A program made the position numbers and the translations under genes. Below are positions 1 to 9,178 of a stretch of DNA of 64,000 nt, piece after piece. The stretch comes from Candidatus Saccharimonadota bacterium (lineage in GTDB: Bacteria > Patescibacteriota > Saccharimonadia > Saccharimonadales > Saccharimonadaceae). The stretch is from assembly GCA_012270305.1 (NCBI GenBank), contig JAAXIO010000021.1, positions 40,970 to 104,969 of the forward strand, in the 5' to 3' direction. Each line of letters begins with the position of its first letter. The first letter of the stretch is position 1. The notes under the pieces are model-generated. The model made no database searches and had not been told where the DNA came from. It was given only the letters and a program-made list of their open reading frames with translations.

Positions 1-104
1 TCGTCTTTGTTCATGTCTGCAACTGCGTAGCCTACACCACCACCGACTGCTAGGCCGAGTACCAATGTTACTGCTACTGTTGCGAACTTGCTGTGAGATT
101 CCAT
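1..104 (-). CDS. partial secreted or membrane-anchored protein, N-terminus only
   Basis: The reading frame starts at ATG 104-102 and runs off the left edge. A strong Shine-Dalgarno (AAGGAGGG, 111-118) precedes it. The visible 34 residues begin MESHSKFATVAV and contain one long hydrophobic, Gly/Val-rich segment (residues ~8-29) followed by ADMNKD, so this is a signal peptide or single membrane anchor. The function cannot be told from this fragment. It is divergent from the MarR gene, and the shared intergenic region holds inverted repeats, so it may be a MarR target (inference). Confidence 0.6.
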   Translation of the reverse strand, partial: MESHSKFATVAVTLVLGLAVGGGVGYAVADMNKD

Positions 105-120
105 AGAACCCTCCTTTAAA

Positions 121-190
121 GTTATTACTTTGTTAAGTTAGTATATGTAATTTACTTTACTTAATTAACTTAACTTACTATTATAGTAAT
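121..190. promoter_or_regulatory. AT-rich divergent regulatory region with repeated TTAAGTTA/TAACTTA motifs
   Basis: GTTAAGTTAGTA (132-143) faces an inverted relative AACTTAACTTACTA (167-180). A TATAGT -10-like box lies at 182-187, on the side of the MarR gene. Repeated inverted half-sites between a regulator and a divergent membrane-protein gene are typical of MarR-family autoregulatory operators. The assignment is by position and symmetry only. Confidence 0.4.
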
Positions 191-220
191 ATAAGTAAGA
201 TAGTTTAGTCAATTAATTTT

Positions 221-691
221 ATGAAAAAAGATATTACCAACATCACTACCTACGAGTCAGGCGTTATGCAGTCCACTGCACATCGTTTAACGATGAAAGT
301 AAAATCTGAATACCTTGCACAGTACGATATTACCCCAATGCAGTGGTTTGTAATTGGCTATGTGTATGAGGCTGGAGCTGATGGTATTCGACTGAATGAC
401 CTGCGGACTATTATTGACTCCACAATGCCTTTTATTACAAACACCGTTAATCACCTAGAGGCAAAGGGCATTTTACATAAGGTAAGTAAACTTGATGATA
501 GCCGCGTTAAAATTGCTAAGTTAAATCCAAAATACACGACGTTAGTGGAAAAAATTGAGGCTGGTTTGCGTACAAAACTACGACAAGAACTGTATGAACG
601 TGATCATATAACTCGCGACGAACTGATTACATACATCTCTGTTATCTACAAAATTGCACATGACTACGAAGAAGATTTAGCTGCAAGTTAG
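221..691 (+). CDS. MarR-family transcriptional regulator
   Basis: 156 aa, a normal length for the family. Residues ~35-110 form the winged helix: a helix ending MQWFVIGYVY, a recognition helix around DSTMPFITNTVNHLEAKGIL, and the beta-wing with the DDSRVKIAKL signature (MarR wings carry D-x-R). No SD is seen before the ATG. It probably acts as a homodimer repressing itself and the divergent secreted protein. The ligand is unknown. Confidence 0.85.
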   Translation: MKKDITNITTYESGVMQSTAHRLTMKVKSEYLAQYDITPMQWFVIGYVYEAGADGIRLNDLRTIIDSTMPFITNTVNHLEAKGILHKVSKLDDSRVKIAKLNPKYTTLVEKIEAGLRTKLRQELYERDHITRDELITYISVIYKIAHDYEEDLAAS

Positions 692-753
692 TCGTAAAAT
701 AGCTAACTTTAACATGTGCGCTCAACGCTCACGAGTACACTCATTTAAATAAA

Positions 754-777
754 AAACCAACCATACATGGTTAGTTT
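754..777 (+). terminator. hairpin downstream of the MarR gene
   Basis: An 11-nt arm (754-764) pairs with 767-777 with one mismatch. It is followed by TTTCTT, consistent with a weak intrinsic terminator. Confidence 0.4.
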
Positions 778-782
778 CTTAT

Positions 783-802
783 TTGGTGGCTCCTACTGGA
801 CT
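783..802 (-). repeat. extra copy of the tRNA-Phe 3' end
   Basis: The 20 bp at 783-802 (TTGGTGGCTCCTACTGGACT) are identical to 941-960. The shared block covers the CCA end, acceptor 3' strand and part of the T arm of the intact tRNA-Phe. Between the copies (803-940) no gene is seen, only hairpins: a 10-bp GTAAAAAAGG-type stem around 819-856 and CGATAG/CTATCG near 884-899. A partial tRNA 3' duplication is the usual scar of site-specific integration. Confidence 0.6.
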
Positions 803-941
803 ATCGCTTCGCTCCTCCGTAAAAAAGGGACACATACAAGCATGAGTTTCCTTTTTTACTCCGCGACCCAGCTGGTTAAATTCCCCGATAGCAAGCTATC
901 GTCAAAATAAAATACCCTAGGCAAGCTAGAGTAATTTATTT

Positions 942-1017
942 TGGTGGCTCCTACTGGACTTGAACCAGTGACACAAGGCTCTTCAGGCCTCTGCTCTACC
1001 AACTGAGCTAAAGAGCC
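942..1017 (-). tRNA. tRNA-Phe (GAA)
   Basis: A 76-nt cloverleaf with encoded CCA. The acceptor is GGCTCTT/AGGAGCC, the anticodon loop CTGAAGA gives GAA, and the T loop TTCAAGT is canonical. A T-rich stretch after the CCA (near 915-932) follows a weak hairpin that may terminate it. Confidence 0.95.
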
Positions 1018-1060
1018 ACACTCGCCCCATTGTAGCGTAACAGGGGCGAAATCTCAAGGA

Positions 1061-1804
1061 TTACTTATTCAGAATATCTTTAAGGTTGGTTAGTTCGGTA
1101 GGCAATACCACGAGTGTTTTTTGGCTAGGTTCAACCGAAATTTTTTCGAGCGTTTGCAATGTTCGAATATTAATACCACCAGGGATCTTAGACAGCATTG
1201 CCGCCGCATCCGCCACTGCTTGCGCGGCCTGTTTTTCACCATCAGCTGAAATCACGACAGCACGTCGCTCTCGCTCAGCTTCAGCTTGCTTCGCCATGGC
1301 TCGCTTCATATCGTGTGGCAGTTCAATGTTCTGCACTTTTACGTTCTCAACATCGATTCCCCATTTGTCAGTCTCTGAATCAACGTTCATTTTTATTTGC
1401 TGCGATACTTCATCACGTTTTGCCAGTAGGTCATCTAAATCAACGTTACCGGCGACATCTCGAAGAGCGGCCTGCGCAAATTGGCTAGTTGCGTACACAT
1501 AGTTCGTGGTTTCAAGCACTGCTTTGGCCGGGTCAACTACACGCAGGTACACCACAGCATCAACGTTTGCAGGCACATTATCACGTGTCATAATTTCTTG
1601 CTTTGGGACATCGATTGGGGTTGAACGAACATCCACACGAATCATGCGCTGCAAAATTGGAATAACGATACGCAGCCCTGGCTGGCGTACTCCGCTGAAC
1701 TTACCCAATGTCAATACAACACCACGCTCGTACTGATTAACAATCTTGATTCCGCTCAGAACAAAAATTCCGGCTGCGATAAGTAGAAATACTGTAAACT
1801 CCAT
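1061..1804 (-). CDS. SPFH/stomatin-like (slipin) membrane protein
   Basis: 247 aa. An N-terminal hydrophobic hairpin (residues 2-20) is followed by the SPFH domain: NQYERGVVLTLGKF, PGL, and DVPKQEIMTRDNVPANVDAVVYLRV. A Lys/Glu/Ala-rich helix follows (AMAKQAEAERERRAVVISADGEKQAA). Slipins form membrane-bound oligomeric rings and usually neighbour an NfeD protein, but no NfeD gene is present here. A strong SD (GGGAGG) precedes the ATG. The role, likely membrane organisation or proteolysis control, is family inference. Confidence 0.9.
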   Translation of the reverse strand: MEFTVFLLIAAGIFVLSGIKIVNQYERGVVLTLGKFSGVRQPGLRIVIPILQRMIRVDVRSTPIDVPKQEIMTRDNVPANVDAVVYLRVVDPAKAVLETTNYVYATSQFAQAALRDVAGNVDLDDLLAKRDEVSQQIKMNVDSETDKWGIDVENVKVQNIELPHDMKRAMAKQAEAERERRAVVISADGEKQAAQAVADAAAMLSKIPGGINIRTLQTLEKISVEPSQKTLVVLPTELTNLKDILNK

Positions 1805-1824
1805 GTAACCTCCCTCAGTTTGAT

Positions 1825-2850
1825 TTAATTATAGCGCACTTCTTGAGCTAGTGTAATCAGCTTGTCGAGTAGCTCGTTATACGCTACTCCCTGTTGCATA
1901 AATAGTTTTGGATACATGCTTATATCTGTGAAACCAGGAATGCTATTTATTTCATTCAAGAATACTTCATTATCGTTTGTTACAAAAAAATCTACGCGAG
2001 ACATGCCGACACCTTCAACAGCATGGTACGCTTCAAGTGCGTAATGCTTAAGGCGGCCCACTACTTCGTTGCTAAGTTCGGCAGGAATAACTGCCTGCGA
2101 AGTGCTCTGTTCGCTATACTTTGCATCATACGAATAGAAGTCATCGTTGGCAATAATTTCACCCGGCTGACTTATACTCACCTCGTGGTTTCCGAGTACG
2201 GCAACTTCAATCTCTCGGCCGCGTATTGTTTTTTCAATTAATACCATTTCAGAATTCTTTGCAGCCACCTGCAGAACATCACTCCATGATTCGCTTGAGG
2301 TTACATGACTTACCCCAACCGATGAACCTGCGCTTGCCGGTTTTACAAATACATCAGTACCTAATTCAGCTGAGATTTCATCATATGTCGGCTCAGTATC
2401 AGTCACTACCCATGTTTTCCATGGCACTACGGGTATGTCAGCCCGTTCAAGCAGCCGCTTTGTCATATCCTTATCCATAGTAACTGCAGCCGATAATATA
2501 CTGGGGCCAACAAATGGCACGCCAAGCAGCTGGGCGAGCCCTTGTACGCTGCCGTCCTCGCCATTTTTACCATGTAGCACGGGGAACAATACATCTACAT
2601 CAATTCTTTTATTATTTGCCTGGGTTATAAATGCCTTACCGCCAAGCACTGGAAATGCTTCGGTCTCAGTGCTTAGCGTAACAGCACCACCATCTTGCAA
2701 GAACCATCTGCCCTGACGTGAAATAAAACAGGTTGTTACTGCATATTTTGTCTCATCGAGTGCAGCAACAATGTTTTTCGCACTAGCAATTGATACATCA
2801 TGCTCAGTTGACTGGCCGCCGTACGCTACGAGTAGATTGAGTTTAGTCAT
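1825..2850 (-). CDS. ddl: D-alanine--D-alanine ligase
   Basis: 341 aa from the start chosen here (MTKLNLLVAYGGQSTEHDVS). A longer frame to 2934 exists but would overlap the divergent rarA start. At 2850 a TATGAT -10 box lies 6 nt away, fitting a leaderless mRNA. ATP-grasp features are visible: GGQSTEHDVS (D-Ala site), HGKNGEDGSVQG, VKPASAGSSVGVSHV, and the C-terminal NEINSIPGFTDISMYPKL metal/ATP segment. It joins two D-Ala for peptidoglycan precursors in the cytoplasm. Confidence 0.95.
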   Translation of the reverse strand: MTKLNLLVAYGGQSTEHDVSIASAKNIVAALDETKYAVTTCFISRQGRWFLQDGGAVTLSTETEAFPVLGGKAFITQANNKRIDVDVLFPVLHGKNGEDGSVQGLAQLLGVPFVGPSILSAAVTMDKDMTKRLLERADIPVVPWKTWVVTDTEPTYDEISAELGTDVFVKPASAGSSVGVSHVTSSESWSDVLQVAAKNSEMVLIEKTIRGREIEVAVLGNHEVSISQPGEIIANDDFYSYDAKYSEQSTSQAVIPAELSNEVVGRLKHYALEAYHAVEGVGMSRVDFFVTNDNEVFLNEINSIPGFTDISMYPKLFMQQGVAYNELLDKLITLAQEVRYN

Positions 2851-2885
2851 ATAACTATCATACCAATTCAGGATACAATAAGGGA
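2851..2885. promoter_or_regulatory. 35-bp divergent promoter region, both genes leaderless-type
   Basis: On the plus strand TACAAT (2874-2879) sits 6 nt before the rarA ATG. On the minus strand TATGAT (2857-2862) sits 6 nt before the ddl ATG. With +1 expected about 7 nt after the box, both transcripts would start at the start codon. Neither gene has an SD. Confidence 0.6.
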
Positions 2886-4052
2886 ATGGAACAACGACGT
2901 GTGCCACTTGCCGAACAAATGAGACCAACCTCACTTAGTGAGGTGATTGGTCAATCGCACCTGCTTGGTGATGCCGAAATTCTTCATAAAATCGTTGAAA
3001 ATAAAGAGCCTGTAAGTCTTATTCTATGGGGGCCACCAGGAACAGGCAAAACAACTCTAGCTAGGATAATTGCCAATGAAGTAAATGCTGAATTCATTGA
3101 ACTATCTGCAGTCACCAGTGGGAAGAAAGATGTAGAACGCGTTATTTCTCATGCTCGACAAAACTGGAATCTACAACTACGCACAATTTTATTCGTTGAT
3201 GAAATTCATAGATTCAATAAAGCCCAACAAGACGCATTCTTACCACACGTTGAATCTGGCTTGATAACATTAATTGGTGCCACTACCGAAAATCCAAGCT
3301 TTGAAGTAATTACCCCGCTACTCAGCCGTACTCGCGTATTGGTATTACAGCCACTCTCCAAATCCGAGATTACCGCCATTATTAAGCGAGCTTTAAAAAA
3401 TATTAATAAAGTGAAACACGTCACTCCTAAAGCAATAGATTACTTAGCAGAGCTTTCAGGTGGTGATGCACGAGTTGCATTAGGAAACTTAGAACTAGCG
3501 CTTAGTTTTGGTGAAAAAGTAACCCCCGAAACGGTAAAAGCCGCTGCACAAAAAAAAGTCCCCGGGTACGATAAAAAGGGCGACATGCACTACGATGTGA
3601 TTTCTGCCTTTATAAAAAGTATGCGTGGCAGCGACGTAACAGCTACCCTGTATTATTTAAGCCGTATGCTAGACGCCGGCGAAGACCCAAAATTCATTGC
3701 ACGTCGCATGGTAGTGTTTGCTAGCGAGGATATTGGCTTGGCGGGAAACGGCGCCTTAAGCCTGGCAGTTGCAACTTTTCAAGCAGTAGAACGAGTTGGA
3801 TTACCCGAAGCGAACTATAACTTATATCATTGCGCTACCGCTTTAGCAAAAAGCGAAAAATCACGTGAAATCACTGACATGATGCAAGCTGCTAAACAAC
3901 TAGCAAGCCAATACCCAGATAGTCCAGTACCGCTGCATGTCCGTAACGCGCCAACTCAACTCATGAAAATTTTGGGCTACAATAAAGGCTATAAATGGCA
4001 AGCAGATTTTATACCTGAACGTGGCTTCCTTCCATCTGACATCGCAGAATAG
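2886..4052 (+). CDS. rarA: replication-associated recombination protein A (RarA/MgsA AAA+ ATPase)
   Basis: 388 aa. N-terminal [21 protein letters not shown] is the clamp-loader-like entry. Walker A is [10 protein letters not shown] (residues ~50-58), Walker [20 protein letters not shown], sensor 1 [11 protein letters not shown], and arginine-finger region LLSRTRVL. The C-terminal MgsA tetramerisation domain includes [33 protein letters not shown] and [11 protein letters not shown]. It acts at stalled replication forks with SSB and RecA-type repair. Confidence 0.95.
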   Translation: MEQRRVPLAEQMRPTSLSEVIGQSHLLGDAEILHKIVENKEPVSLILWGPPGTGKTTLARIIANEVNAEFIELSAVTSGKKDVERVISHARQNWNLQLRTILFVDEIHRFNKAQQDAFLPHVESGLITLIGATTENPSFEVITPLLSRTRVLVLQPLSKSEITAIIKRALKNINKVKHVTPKAIDYLAELSGGDARVALGNLELALSFGEKVTPETVKAAAQKKVPGYDKKGDMHYDVISAFIKSMRGSDVTATLYYLSRMLDAGEDPKFIARRMVVFASEDIGLAGNGALSLAVATFQAVERVGLPEANYNLYHCATALAKSEKSREITDMMQAAKQLASQYPDSPVPLHVRNAPTQLMKILGYNKGYKWQADFIPERGFLPSDIAE

Positions 4053-4060
4053 TGTAAACC

Positions 4061-4663
4061 CTAGAGATCGGGTAAAATATGCGTACAGCGAACTATCCCC
4101 TGGTTCGGACCCCATGTTACCATATCACCAGAAGGACAGCTTGTCGCTTTTATCCAATATTGGACACTATACTTTCCAGCGCTAACACCGCTATTAGCAG
4201 TCTCGGCTGGAGTAGAAAAAACTGGCCCCGTGAAATGAGCGGGTGCGTTTGGATGATTCACATCGTTATATGTGATATGCGGGCGTTCGTATCGTCCAGT
4301 ATTCGCAATCATTTCGAGTTCATTATTAAATGAGTCGTACTCACCACGTATAACTCGTACATCGGAGTCCCAGCAATCACCCCGGCCATCATTGTTCCAA
4401 TCCTTAAATCCACGACCTATACACACCGAATTTTGTCCAGCAGGCACGGTCGGATAGCGATCATATGCAGCCCTGTAGGCGCGTAGCGCTTTTACTGCTT
4501 GCGAGCTAGCGCTCAATATGTTCGAATTCATGGCCCGTTCTTGAATTCCAGCATATGCAACAGTCGATATGGCCGCAAGAATGGCAATCACAACAATAAC
4601 GATAAGTAGTTCAACAATAGTGAATCCAGCAGTGCTTTTTATCGTGAAGGTCGCGCGCGCCAT
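4061..4663 (-). CDS. type IV prepilin-like protein with short C-terminal domain
   Basis: 200 aa. The class III/prepilin signature TAGFTIVELLIVIVVIAILA has cleavage expected after the Gly and Glu5 present; the hydrophobic assembly helix spans residues ~14-35. The C-terminal ~130 residues contain two Cys (CIGRGF, GDCWDS) and later CPSG/RCTHI, so disulfides are likely. It starts 6 nt after the trehalase stop, so the two are probably co-translated. Probably a pseudopilin or minor pilin of the surface pilus. Confidence 0.85.
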   Translation of the reverse strand: MARATFTIKSTAGFTIVELLIVIVVIAILAAISTVAYAGIQERAMNSNILSASSQAVKALRAYRAAYDRYPTVPAGQNSVCIGRGFKDWNNDGRGDCWDSDVRVIRGEYDSFNNELEMIANTGRYERPHITYNDVNHPNAPAHFTGPVFSTPAETANSGVSAGKYSVQYWIKATSCPSGDMVTWGPNQGIVRCTHILPDL

Positions 4664-4669
4664 TGTCAG

Positions 4670-6259
4670 CTAACTCTCTTTCAAAAGTGCTGCCAGCACC
4701 CCGTTTGTCCACCCGAACCCATCTTGCAAAGGATATTCACCACCACCGCCCAGGCCGCTGCCTGAGCTTACATTATACTTTTCAACAAGTTTATGTTTTT
4801 CAGAGAATACTTTTAAGTTAATAGTAATCCAGCGGTGCTTTATCTCGTTTGCTAAATCATGATGGCCGTAATTCCTAAGCCCTTCTATCGCTATCCACTG
4901 CAATGGTGCCCAGCCGTTCGGCGCATCCCATTGTTGGCCATTGTCCGTTACTGTTGCCAATAGGCCACCAGGTTTTAGAAAATCCTGCTTTAACCTATCC
5001 GCAACACGGTCTGCTTGCTGCTTCGTGGCAATTCTAGCATACAGCGGAAACACAGCAGCCAAACTAAGTACGCCAGTTGATTGCTGATGATGGAAATTGT
5101 AATCAACAAAGAAGCCTATCGATTCATCCCAGCAATACGATTGAATTGCTTTAGCCCTACGATCAGCCAGTGTCTGGAATTTTCTGGCAAGTAATGGATT
5201 TTTGATTAATCGATACGCCTCGGCAATTGTAAGCTCGTGCTGATAGAGTAGACAATTTAAATCTACCGGGATGATGTCAGCCGTGTGAATGCTATTCAGA
5301 TTTAAAGGATCTAAAAACCATCTTGAACTAAAATCCCACCCTGATTCTGCACCAGCACGAAGATGTAAATACAGCCTGTCAGCTTCTCTCTCAGGCGCCT
5401 CCATTGCCGTCTCGGTATCTTCCGAAAGTGACTCTGGCCGAGGGGTCATTTTATTATCATAGTAGCGATTAAGATGCATGCCATTGGGCAGCTGCACCAT
5501 TCGCGCATACGCATTATGCTCCGCCCTAGCTAGCTTTGTACTGCCCTTCATCCAAAAGCGATATTCTTTGAGCAAATGCGGCAAGTACTCAGCATACGTG
5601 CGTGTTCTGCCTTTGTGTGTAGCAAGTAGTCGTACCATGTGTGAAAAAAAGGGGGGCTGGGAACGACTTAAAAAATAAGTACGATTTGCTGTTGGGATAA
5701 AGCCAAACTTACGTAACATGTACGCAAAATTCTTTACCATACCTTCAATCATCTGCCAGCGTCCATCAGCCGCTAAACCAAGCATGATGAAATAGCTGTC
5801 CCAGTAAAACTGTTCACTAAATCTTCCCCCAGGAACAATGTAAGAGTGCGGCAATGCAATCAACGACCCTCGGTTTAGTCGATTTCGCCTCTCTAAAACA
5901 TCCCACAGTAAATGAATGTGCTCAGTCACTGTTCGGTGCGGATCGGTGACAAAGTTTTCTTTTTGCTTATGTGGTGCAAACTCATAAAAATGCCGACTTA
6001 CAAACTCACGTAAGTCAAAGTTAGGGTCGCTGCGTGCTAATTTATACTCTTGCTGAATTGTGCGCATGCGAGCGCGCGGCACTAAATCAACAAATGTCTT
6101 ACCATCATCGTAAATTTTATTCTTCTGCACGGCCTCAAATAGCTCGCCCAGCGCCTCATCCGGGCTACGCGACGTGCGGAGTAGTGACCCAGTTGTTGAA
6201 ACCAGGGCTGTTTTCAGCTTTTCATCGCGTGGTATTTTGAACGGTATCTTTTTAGGCAT
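4670..6259 (-). CDS. treA: alpha,alpha-trehalase (GH37)
   Basis: 529 aa. Both family signatures are visible: PGGRFSEQFYWDSYF (signature 1, residues ~148-162) and QWDAPNGWAPLQWIAIEGL (signature 2, ~447-465). Further (alpha/alpha)6-barrel motifs are AGAESGWDFSSRWF and DLNCLLYQHE. The C-terminal EKYN and GGGGEYPLQDGFGWTNGV are also typical. No signal peptide is seen, so it should hydrolyse intracellular trehalose to two glucose. A TATACT box lies 10 nt before the ATG. It heads a two-gene unit with the downstream prepilin, an unusual partnership. Confidence 0.95.
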   Translation of the reverse strand: MPKKIPFKIPRDEKLKTALVSTTGSLLRTSRSPDEALGELFEAVQKNKIYDDGKTFVDLVPRARMRTIQQEYKLARSDPNFDLREFVSRHFYEFAPHKQKENFVTDPHRTVTEHIHLLWDVLERRNRLNRGSLIALPHSYIVPGGRFSEQFYWDSYFIMLGLAADGRWQMIEGMVKNFAYMLRKFGFIPTANRTYFLSRSQPPFFSHMVRLLATHKGRTRTYAEYLPHLLKEYRFWMKGSTKLARAEHNAYARMVQLPNGMHLNRYYDNKMTPRPESLSEDTETAMEAPEREADRLYLHLRAGAESGWDFSSRWFLDPLNLNSIHTADIIPVDLNCLLYQHELTIAEAYRLIKNPLLARKFQTLADRRAKAIQSYCWDESIGFFVDYNFHHQQSTGVLSLAAVFPLYARIATKQQADRVADRLKQDFLKPGGLLATVTDNGQQWDAPNGWAPLQWIAIEGLRNYGHHDLANEIKHRWITINLKVFSEKHKLVEKYNVSSGSGLGGGGEYPLQDGFGWTNGVLAALLKES

Positions 6260-6323
6260 AGCTGTAGTTAGTATAACCGCTCATGCTTCCTCGAATCAAT
6301 GCGACGAAATATGCAACAACTTA

Positions 6324-7145
6324 CTAATGATTGTCCGCATGAACTTCGCTATCGTGCTCGTGTTGCTCACTGTGACTCTCTGAGCCATGAATAACACTAT
6401 GTGCCAGTGCACTACTTACACCTACAATTACAACCCCTGCAATAAGAACGATAGTTTGGAGTGTGGCCGTTCTACGTTTCTTTTCGGCATGTATGGTTGG
6501 AATGATATCGCTTGCCGCGATGTAGATAAAGAACCCAGCAGTGACTGCTAATAATATTCCTTGATCAATCACCAATGCTTCACCCATAAGATAGATTAAC
6601 GCTGCAGCAACTACCGTTACCACAGCGCTTACAACATTCACCAACACAACCCGGCGCTTCTTCATACCTTTACTGAGTAGCAAACCAAAATCACCAATTT
6701 CTTGCGGTATTTCGTGTGCCGCAACCGCAAACGTGGTGATAATACCAATAACTGGGCTTACTACGAATGCTGCACCAATTGCGAGTCCATCAATAAAGTT
6801 ATGCAGCACATCGCCAATAATAATTAGCGAGGTTGTTTGCGACCGGCCACCATGGTCTGATTCGTCGTGGTGATGATGAAACCACCCCATGCTTCGCTCT
6901 AGCACAAAAAATCCCAAGAACCCGATTAACGCAGCCATGGTAATTTTAGCTGGTTCGTCTAATTCAATTGCCTCAGGTAGTAGATCCAGAAAAGCCGCTG
7001 CCAAGAGTGCTCCCGCAGCAAATGGCACCGCTGCTTTTTGTAACGAGGTTGTGCCGTGCTTGCCATAAATTAGGTACAGTCCACCAACAAGTGATAGTAA
7101 ACTACCTGCGGTAACTACTGCTAAAAGTACAAGAAATTCTTGCAT
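6324..7145 (-). CDS. ZIP-family divalent metal transporter
   Basis: 273 aa with about eight membrane segments. A His-rich cytoplasmic loop (FHHHHDESDHGG, ~88-100) precedes the metal-binding helix pair DVLHNFIDGLAIG and AAHEIPQEIGDFGLLL, the HNxxDG and HExPxExGD signatures of ZIP/GufA transporters. The C-terminus is again His-rich (HSVIHGSESHSEQHEHDSEVHADNH region). It probably imports Zn/Fe/Mn. SD AAGGAGAATAT precedes the ATG. The specific metal is not predictable. Confidence 0.92.
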   Translation of the reverse strand: MQEFLVLLAVVTAGSLLSLVGGLYLIYGKHGTTSLQKAAVPFAAGALLAAAFLDLLPEAIELDEPAKITMAALIGFLGFFVLERSMGWFHHHHDESDHGGRSQTTSLIIIGDVLHNFIDGLAIGAAFVVSPVIGIITTFAVAAHEIPQEIGDFGLLLSKGMKKRRVVLVNVVSAVVTVVAAALIYLMGEALVIDQGILLAVTAGFFIYIAASDIIPTIHAEKKRRTATLQTIVLIAGVVIVGVSSALAHSVIHGSESHSEQHEHDSEVHADNH

Positions 7146-7269
7146 ATATTCTCCTTAGTTGTTTGTATCAAAAATGAATAGTCTAGTTTAGGTGAATAAG
7201 GTATATCGGAAAAAACGGTAAACTTACTGCTCTTAGTGTATAATTACACGTTTGTCGATACAATAGGAT

Positions 7270-9090
7270 TTATTGCTTATTCGCGCGCTTGCGCTCATTT
7301 GCATCAAGGTAGCGTTTACGAAGCCGCAAACTCTTAGGCGTCACCTCAAGTAACTCATCATCTTCAATGAAATCAATACACTGCTCTAAGCTAAACTCAG
7401 TGAATGGCGTTAACTGCACTACGCCATCGCTTGAACTTGAGCGCATGTTTGTAAGATGTTTCGCCTTGCACACATTGATTTCCATATCTTCTTGTCGACG
7501 ATTTAAACCAATAATCATACCTGCGTACACTTCCGTCGCTGGGCCAACGTACAGTTCACCGCGGCTTTCAGCAGCCTGCAAGGCATATGGCGTGGTTGTA
7601 CCTGCCTCAAAAGCAATAAGCGCACCATTACGAGATTGTGGCAACTTGCCGCTCAGTGGTTGGTAGCCATGAGGTAGGCTATTCATAATTACCGTACCTT
7701 TCGTTGCGGTAAGCAAAATATTACGGAGTCCTATCAATGCGCGTGTAGGCAGAATGTAGTCCATACGAACCACGCCACTACTCGAAGTTTCTTGCCCGCG
7801 CATTTCAGCACGACGAGTGCCTAATTCTTGACTAACCGCACCCACAAATTCTGAGCCTACTTCAATATACAGTTCTTCGACTGGTTCTTTCGTTATACCG
7901 TCTTCTTCGATAGTAACAACTTGCGGGCGACCAACTTCAAATTCGAACCCTTCACGTCGCAAGGTTTCGATTAGTACGCTCAAGTGCAGCTCACCCCGCC
8001 CAGAAACAGTAAAACCTATACCATCTTCTTTAACGCGTAAACTCACATTCGTTTCAAGCTCTTTGCGTAAACGATCACCGATTTGACGAGAGGTGTTAAA
8101 CTCACCTTCTTTGCCCTTCAACGGGCTAGTGTTAGGCCCCAAATACATACTGATGGTTGGTGCTTCAATATCGATAGTTGGCAGAGCTTCTGGAGTATCC
8201 TTATCAGCTATAGTTTCACCAATGTGCGCATCAGCTACGCCCACAAGCGCCACAATGTCACCTGCACCCGCTTCGCTGATCTCTTCTTTGTTTAATCCAC
8301 GGTAGCCAAATATTTTTTCGATTTTACTTGAGGTAATTGTTCCGTCGCGTTTTATAAGTGCTACCGGGCCTCGAGTTGCCGTACCACGAGACACACGACC
8401 AATTGCGTATTTCCCTAAGAATGAATCATAGGTCAGGCTCGTAACCAATAGTTGCAGCGGGCCAGACTGATCAACAGTCGGGGCTGGAATATCATTAATA
8501 ATTGCATCAAAAATCGGCGTTAAATCTGCGTGTTCACTCGGATTATCTGGCACAGATTTCCATGCTTTTGCCTCGCGACCGATTGCGTAGTAGACAGGAT
8601 ACTGCAGTTGACTGTCGTCGGTTGCAAGCTCTAGGAACAAATCTGCAAGCTCATCTTCTACTTCATTAATTCGGCGCGCCGGTTTATCTATCTTATTAAT
8701 TACGACTACAGGCTTCAAGCCTAACTCGAGCGCTTTTGTAAGCACAAACTTCGTTTGTGGCATTGGACCTTCTTGCGCATCTACAACCAGCAGAACACCA
8801 TCGGCCATATTAAGCGTTCGTTCTACTTCACCGCTAAAGTCAGCGTGCCCTGGTGTATCGATGATGTTAATTTTATAGTCACCGTAAAAAATTGAGGTTT
8901 GCTTAGCAGTAATCGTGATGCCGCGTTCGTGCTCTTGGTCTCCTGAGTCCATAATGAGCTCTTGGCTCATCTCGGCTTGGTTGTCACGGAACGTGTTGCT
9001 TTGCTTTAATAAACCATCAACCATGGTTGTTTTTCCATGGTCAACGTGTGCAATAATAGCGATATTTCGAATGAGTGTAGGGTTAGTCAA
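7270..9090 (-). CDS. typA: translational GTPase TypA/BipA
   Basis: 606 aa, full length. G1 AHVDHGKTT (residues 15-23), G2 [10 protein letters not shown]3 DTPGHADF, G4 NKID. The EF-G-like domains and the BipA-specific C-terminus ([19 protein letters not shown] and [17 protein letters not shown]) are present. The start codon is TTG at 9090-9088, 8 nt after a GGAGG SD. The protein binds 70S ribosomes and aids assembly or stress translation. The leader can fold over the SD (see 9099-9114). Confidence 0.96.
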   Translation of the reverse strand: MTNPTLIRNIAIIAHVDHGKTTMVDGLLKQSNTFRDNQAEMSQELIMDSGDQEHERGITITAKQTSIFYGDYKINIIDTPGHADFSGEVERTLNMADGVLLVVDAQEGPMPQTKFVLTKALELGLKPVVVINKIDKPARRINEVEDELADLFLELATDDSQLQYPVYYAIGREAKAWKSVPDNPSEHADLTPIFDAIINDIPAPTVDQSGPLQLLVTSLTYDSFLGKYAIGRVSRGTATRGPVALIKRDGTITSSKIEKIFGYRGLNKEEISEAGAGDIVALVGVADAHIGETIADKDTPEALPTIDIEAPTISMYLGPNTSPLKGKEGEFNTSRQIGDRLRKELETNVSLRVKEDGIGFTVSGRGELHLSVLIETLRREGFEFEVGRPQVVTIEEDGITKEPVEELYIEVGSEFVGAVSQELGTRRAEMRGQETSSSGVVRMDYILPTRALIGLRNILLTATKGTVIMNSLPHGYQPLSGKLPQSRNGALIAFEAGTTTPYALQAAESRGELYVGPATEVYAGMIIGLNRRQEDMEINVCKAKHLTNMRSSSSDGVVQLTPFTEFSLEQCIDFIEDDELLEVTPKSLRLRKRYLDANERKRANKQ

Positions 9091-9098
9091 AATAAATA

Positions 9099-9114
9099 CC
9101 TCCTTAGCTGGAGG
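9099..9114 (-). promoter_or_regulatory. hairpin that pairs the typA Shine-Dalgarno
   Basis: CCTCC-TTAGCT-GGAGG forms a 5-bp GC-rich stem in which the mRNA SD (GGAGG) is one arm. Combined with the TTG start it could limit translation, with release by temperature or a factor (inference). Confidence 0.4.
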
Positions 9115-9126
9115 CTCCTTTGACTT

Positions 9127-9140
9127 ATATTATACCATAG
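9127..9140 (-). promoter_or_regulatory. typA promoter, extended -10
   Basis: On the minus strand TATGGTATAAT gives a TGn extended -10 with TATAAT at 9134-9129. No convincing -35 is seen. The leader to the TTG start is about 30-35 nt. Confidence 0.6.
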
Positions 9141-9178
9141 TTATTTCAAAAATATTACGCTAATGCTAAAGTATAGGC

